The notes beneath the pieces were generated by a model. The model was not told where the DNA came from and ran no database searches. It saw only the letters and a list, made by a program, of their open reading frames with translations. DNA of 7,981 bases from Bacteroidota bacterium (GTDB lineage: Bacteria; Bacteroidota; Bacteroidia; Bacteroidales; 4484-276). Below are positions 6,644-7,981 of this stretch, one piece after another. The stretch is from NCBI GenBank assembly GCA_013203545.1, contig JABMQA010000153.1, forward strand, positions 1 to 7,981, given 5' to 3'. Both the position numbers and the translations under genes were made by a program. Position 1 is the first letter of the stretch, and each line of letters starts with the position of its first letter.

Positions 6644-7218
6644 TCAATCAGGTAATGTGAAAATAAAATCCTCCCGAGGTACAAAATCCGCTCTTTTCCA
6701 TGAAAAACGGCGAATACTATCTTTTATCAGGTAAGTTGTGTCTGCAAGTATAGGCATCCCGATGTCACTGATGGATAAAGGAAGGGTGAGTGAATATGTC
6801 GCGCTTTCGAAGGGCCTGTTCCATTGTTGCGTCGTTGTGATAATGTACCTAGCTTCATGGGATTTGAGCCGCTGGATATACCGGATATGATAAACTGCAT
6901 TGGCTTTTGGCGGGATTGTAAGTTTAAAGGTTGCCCCGCGTTCCGATTACTTGAGGAGTTGTGAACTGCATCGCACTTTATAATTAATTCAATAGACGAG
7001 ATTTCGCCATATTTACCTGTATCAGGGAAAGGGCAATACAGCAATTGGTTGATGGTGTGACCTGCAGGATTTCTGAAATAATAGAGTCTATCTACTTCAA
7101 AACATCCCGGATCCAGATTGAATTGAATATCCTCCTTAAATAACTCGGGTTTTTATGCAGTCATTGGACTCAATATTAAAGGCAAGAAAAGAATCAAAAG
7201 GTATTTTGCTAGTTTCAC
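6644..7218 (-). pseudogene. Decayed gene for a secreted protein of about 191 codons (nonsense mutation plus frameshift)
   Basis: Reading the minus strand from a GTG at 7218 gives a textbook signal peptide, VKLAKYLLILFLPLILSPMTA. It is interrupted by TAA at 7155-7153 (codon 22) and then continues in the same frame as KPELFKEDIQFNLDPGCFEV, RLYYFRNPAGHTINQ, YCPFPDTGKYGEISSIELII and on to NAG near 6934. There the frame breaks at a run of four G (plus-strand CCCC 6934-6937). Adding one G restores NAGATFKLTIPPKANAVYH, RYIQRLKSHEARYIITTTQQ, WNRPFESATYSLTLPLSI, then DFVPREDFIFTLPD and a TGA at 6646-6644. The stop is one base change from CAA (Gln), which would give a typical A-Q signal-peptidase site. 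The YYFRN...PFP and RYI-TTT--W--P patterns recall secreted beta-sandwich proteins of Bacteroidota, perhaps DUF4424-like; I am unsure. No intact product is possible without repair of both lesions. Confidence 0.8.
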
Positions 7219-7278
7219 TGAAGAGTTACGCCCTTCTTGTGCCTATTATTTTTACACTGTGAATTTTTAATCCATTGA

Positions 7279-7868
7279 TCATTTTAATTTTATGATTTTT
7301 ATCACTGAAGATGTACGATCTGTTTTTAATTCACATAAATAAATTCCAGCATACATATTGGTTCCATCAAAAATCACTTTTTGCTCACCTTGATGTTGAT
7401 ATTCATTTACAAGTGTCACCATTTCATGCCCATTTAAATCATGAATCTTTAAAGTAACATGTGAAATATTCAGTAAAGAGTATGATATTACAGCACCCGA
7501 TTCAAGAGGATTTGGAAATATAGAATATACGAGCTCATGTTCAATTTCAGGAACCAAGGTAGTATCACAGGCTGAGTTTAACTCTATTTGGTTGGCACAA
7601 CCATTTGCATTGCCATAGATTACAATATCGTCTAAATTGTCTAGACAGTTGCAAATACTTTCAATTCCACAAATGGATAACAATGGGTTCTCATAGATAT
7701 ACAAATATTTGATTTTTGTAGGATCTATGTTATCCAGACCCGATAAACTTGTTAAGGAGTTGTTCCCCCAAATTAATATTTGCTTTCCGGTTGATGTTAA
7801 TTCCGACAGATTGATCAGGTTACACAATGCGTCATTTCTCTCAATATTAAGAAAACCACCAATAAGTA
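7279..7868 (-). pseudogene. 5'-truncated leucine-rich-repeat surface protein with T9SS type A sorting domain
   Basis: The readable frame runs from about 7868 to a TGA at 7281-7279 and encodes the last 190-odd residues of a secreted repeat protein. First come receptor-L/LRR-like repeats: IGGFLNIERNDAL, ILIWGNNSLTSLSGLDNI and YLYIYENPLLSICGIESIC. Next is the usual cysteine cap IYGNANGCANQIELNSAC. The last 80 residues are a T9SS type A sorting domain: SIFPNPLESGAVISYSL, VTLKIHDLNGHEM, MYAGIYLCEL and the basic end SVIKIIKLK. Family members start with a signal peptide and several more repeats; all of that is missing. The only possible start in frame is TTG at 7827, in the middle of a repeat and with no signal peptide, so any product would not be exported. 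The match to the family stops abruptly near 7863-7868, next to an insertion-sequence-like end. Confidence 0.75.
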
Positions 7869-7981
7869 GGGTCTGCTGAAAAACTCACAATCTTCATCAT
7901 AGCTATTTGGTCATGCAGCTAACCCAAAGTTTAGAATTAAATTATTACGGTTTTCATTTTTCCAATTTATTGGTAACATGA
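7869..7981. mobile_element. Probable insertion-sequence end, partial, running off the window
   Basis: The LRR coding frame stops making sense at about 7868, and the sequence there starts GGGTCTGCTGAAAAACTC (7869-7886), which has the look of a terminal inverted repeat: GGG at the tip followed by CTGCTGAAAAA. The remaining 95 nt do not continue the LRR gene in any frame. The other end of the element, its inverted repeat and the target duplication lie outside the window, so the IS family cannot be fixed. The interpretation rests on the abrupt loss of the gene and on the look of the terminal sequence. Confidence 0.45.
7911..7981 (-). CDS. Possible C-terminal tail of a transposase (partial)
   Basis: On the minus strand a frame open to the window edge reads LPINWKNENRNNLILNFGLA and ends at TGA 7913-7911, about 42 nt inside the proposed element end. 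Transposase genes commonly stop this close to the terminal repeat, and the sequence looks protein-like. With only about 22 codons visible this is weak. Alternatively the element reads the other way, and the ATG at 7978-7980 on the plus strand is its gene start. Confidence 0.22.
   Translation of the reverse strand, partial: MLPINWKNENRNNLILNFGLAA

Noticed and set aside
6727..7044. A 105-codon minus-strand open frame taken as an intact small gene
   Set aside because: Its first part is the middle of the decayed gene, but after about 6934 it runs out of frame while the true sequence continues in another frame. It is an artefact of the frameshift.
7219..7278. Possible hairpin terminator or promoter in the gap between the two minus-strand remnants
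   Set aside because: Only short GAAG/CTTC complementarity and no TAnnTTTG element were seen; nothing supports a call.
1..7981. Defence system, CRISPR array, tRNA or phage module
   Set aside because: No repeat-spacer pattern, no cloverleaf sequence and no nuclease, helicase, toxin or phage structural motif was found in the frames read.

Overview
The window looks like a chromosomal segment from a member of the Bacteroidota. Evidence: an AT-rich sequence with few Shine-Dalgarno sites; TAnnTTTG-type -7 promoter elements ahead of several genes; a type IX secretion (T9SS) type A sorting domain; FISUMP and choice-of-anchor/adhesin domains; a periplasmic-TPR histidine kinase; and a small soluble protein family I know only from this phylum. 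I cannot name the genus.

Layout. Left part, plus strand: a conserved 157-residue soluble hypothetical (2-475); a likely two-gene membrane operon (571-939, a two-helix protein; about 973-1554, a four- to five-helix protein carrying the GEEISWGQR...NETNLHN signature of an uncharacterised family); a TPR sensor histidine kinase (1602-3575); an exported protein resembling the CotH-type atypical kinases (3636-4724); and a large secreted mosaic protein (4797-6632) with a choice-of-anchor/adhesin-like domain, a second conserved Bacteroidota surface module, two dockerin-like calcium loops and a C-terminal FISUMP domain. Right part, minus strand: decayed sequence. At 6644-7218 there is a formerly secreted protein of about 191 codons, now broken by a TAA at the end of its signal peptide and by a 1-nt loss in a G run. 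Upstream of it (7279 to about 7868) is the C-terminal part of a leucine-rich-repeat surface protein with a T9SS sorting domain, cut at its 5' side by what looks like an insertion-sequence end running off the window (about 7869-7981).

How the parts fit. The four larger plus-strand products act at or beyond the inner membrane: a sensor kinase reading the periplasm, a putative exported kinase-like protein, a surface mosaic, and a membrane pair. I see no sign that they form one pathway. Separate promoter-like motifs before the kinase and CotH-like genes suggest independent transcription. On the minus strand, the insertion probably removed the start of the LRR gene, and the same-strand gene 60 nt downstream has decayed, as expected if it shared the lost promoter. 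No tRNA, rRNA, CRISPR array, complete mobile element or convincing terminator was found. I did not find a convincing new multi-gene system. The least explained items are the membrane pair, the CotH-like protein and the decayed minus-strand gene.
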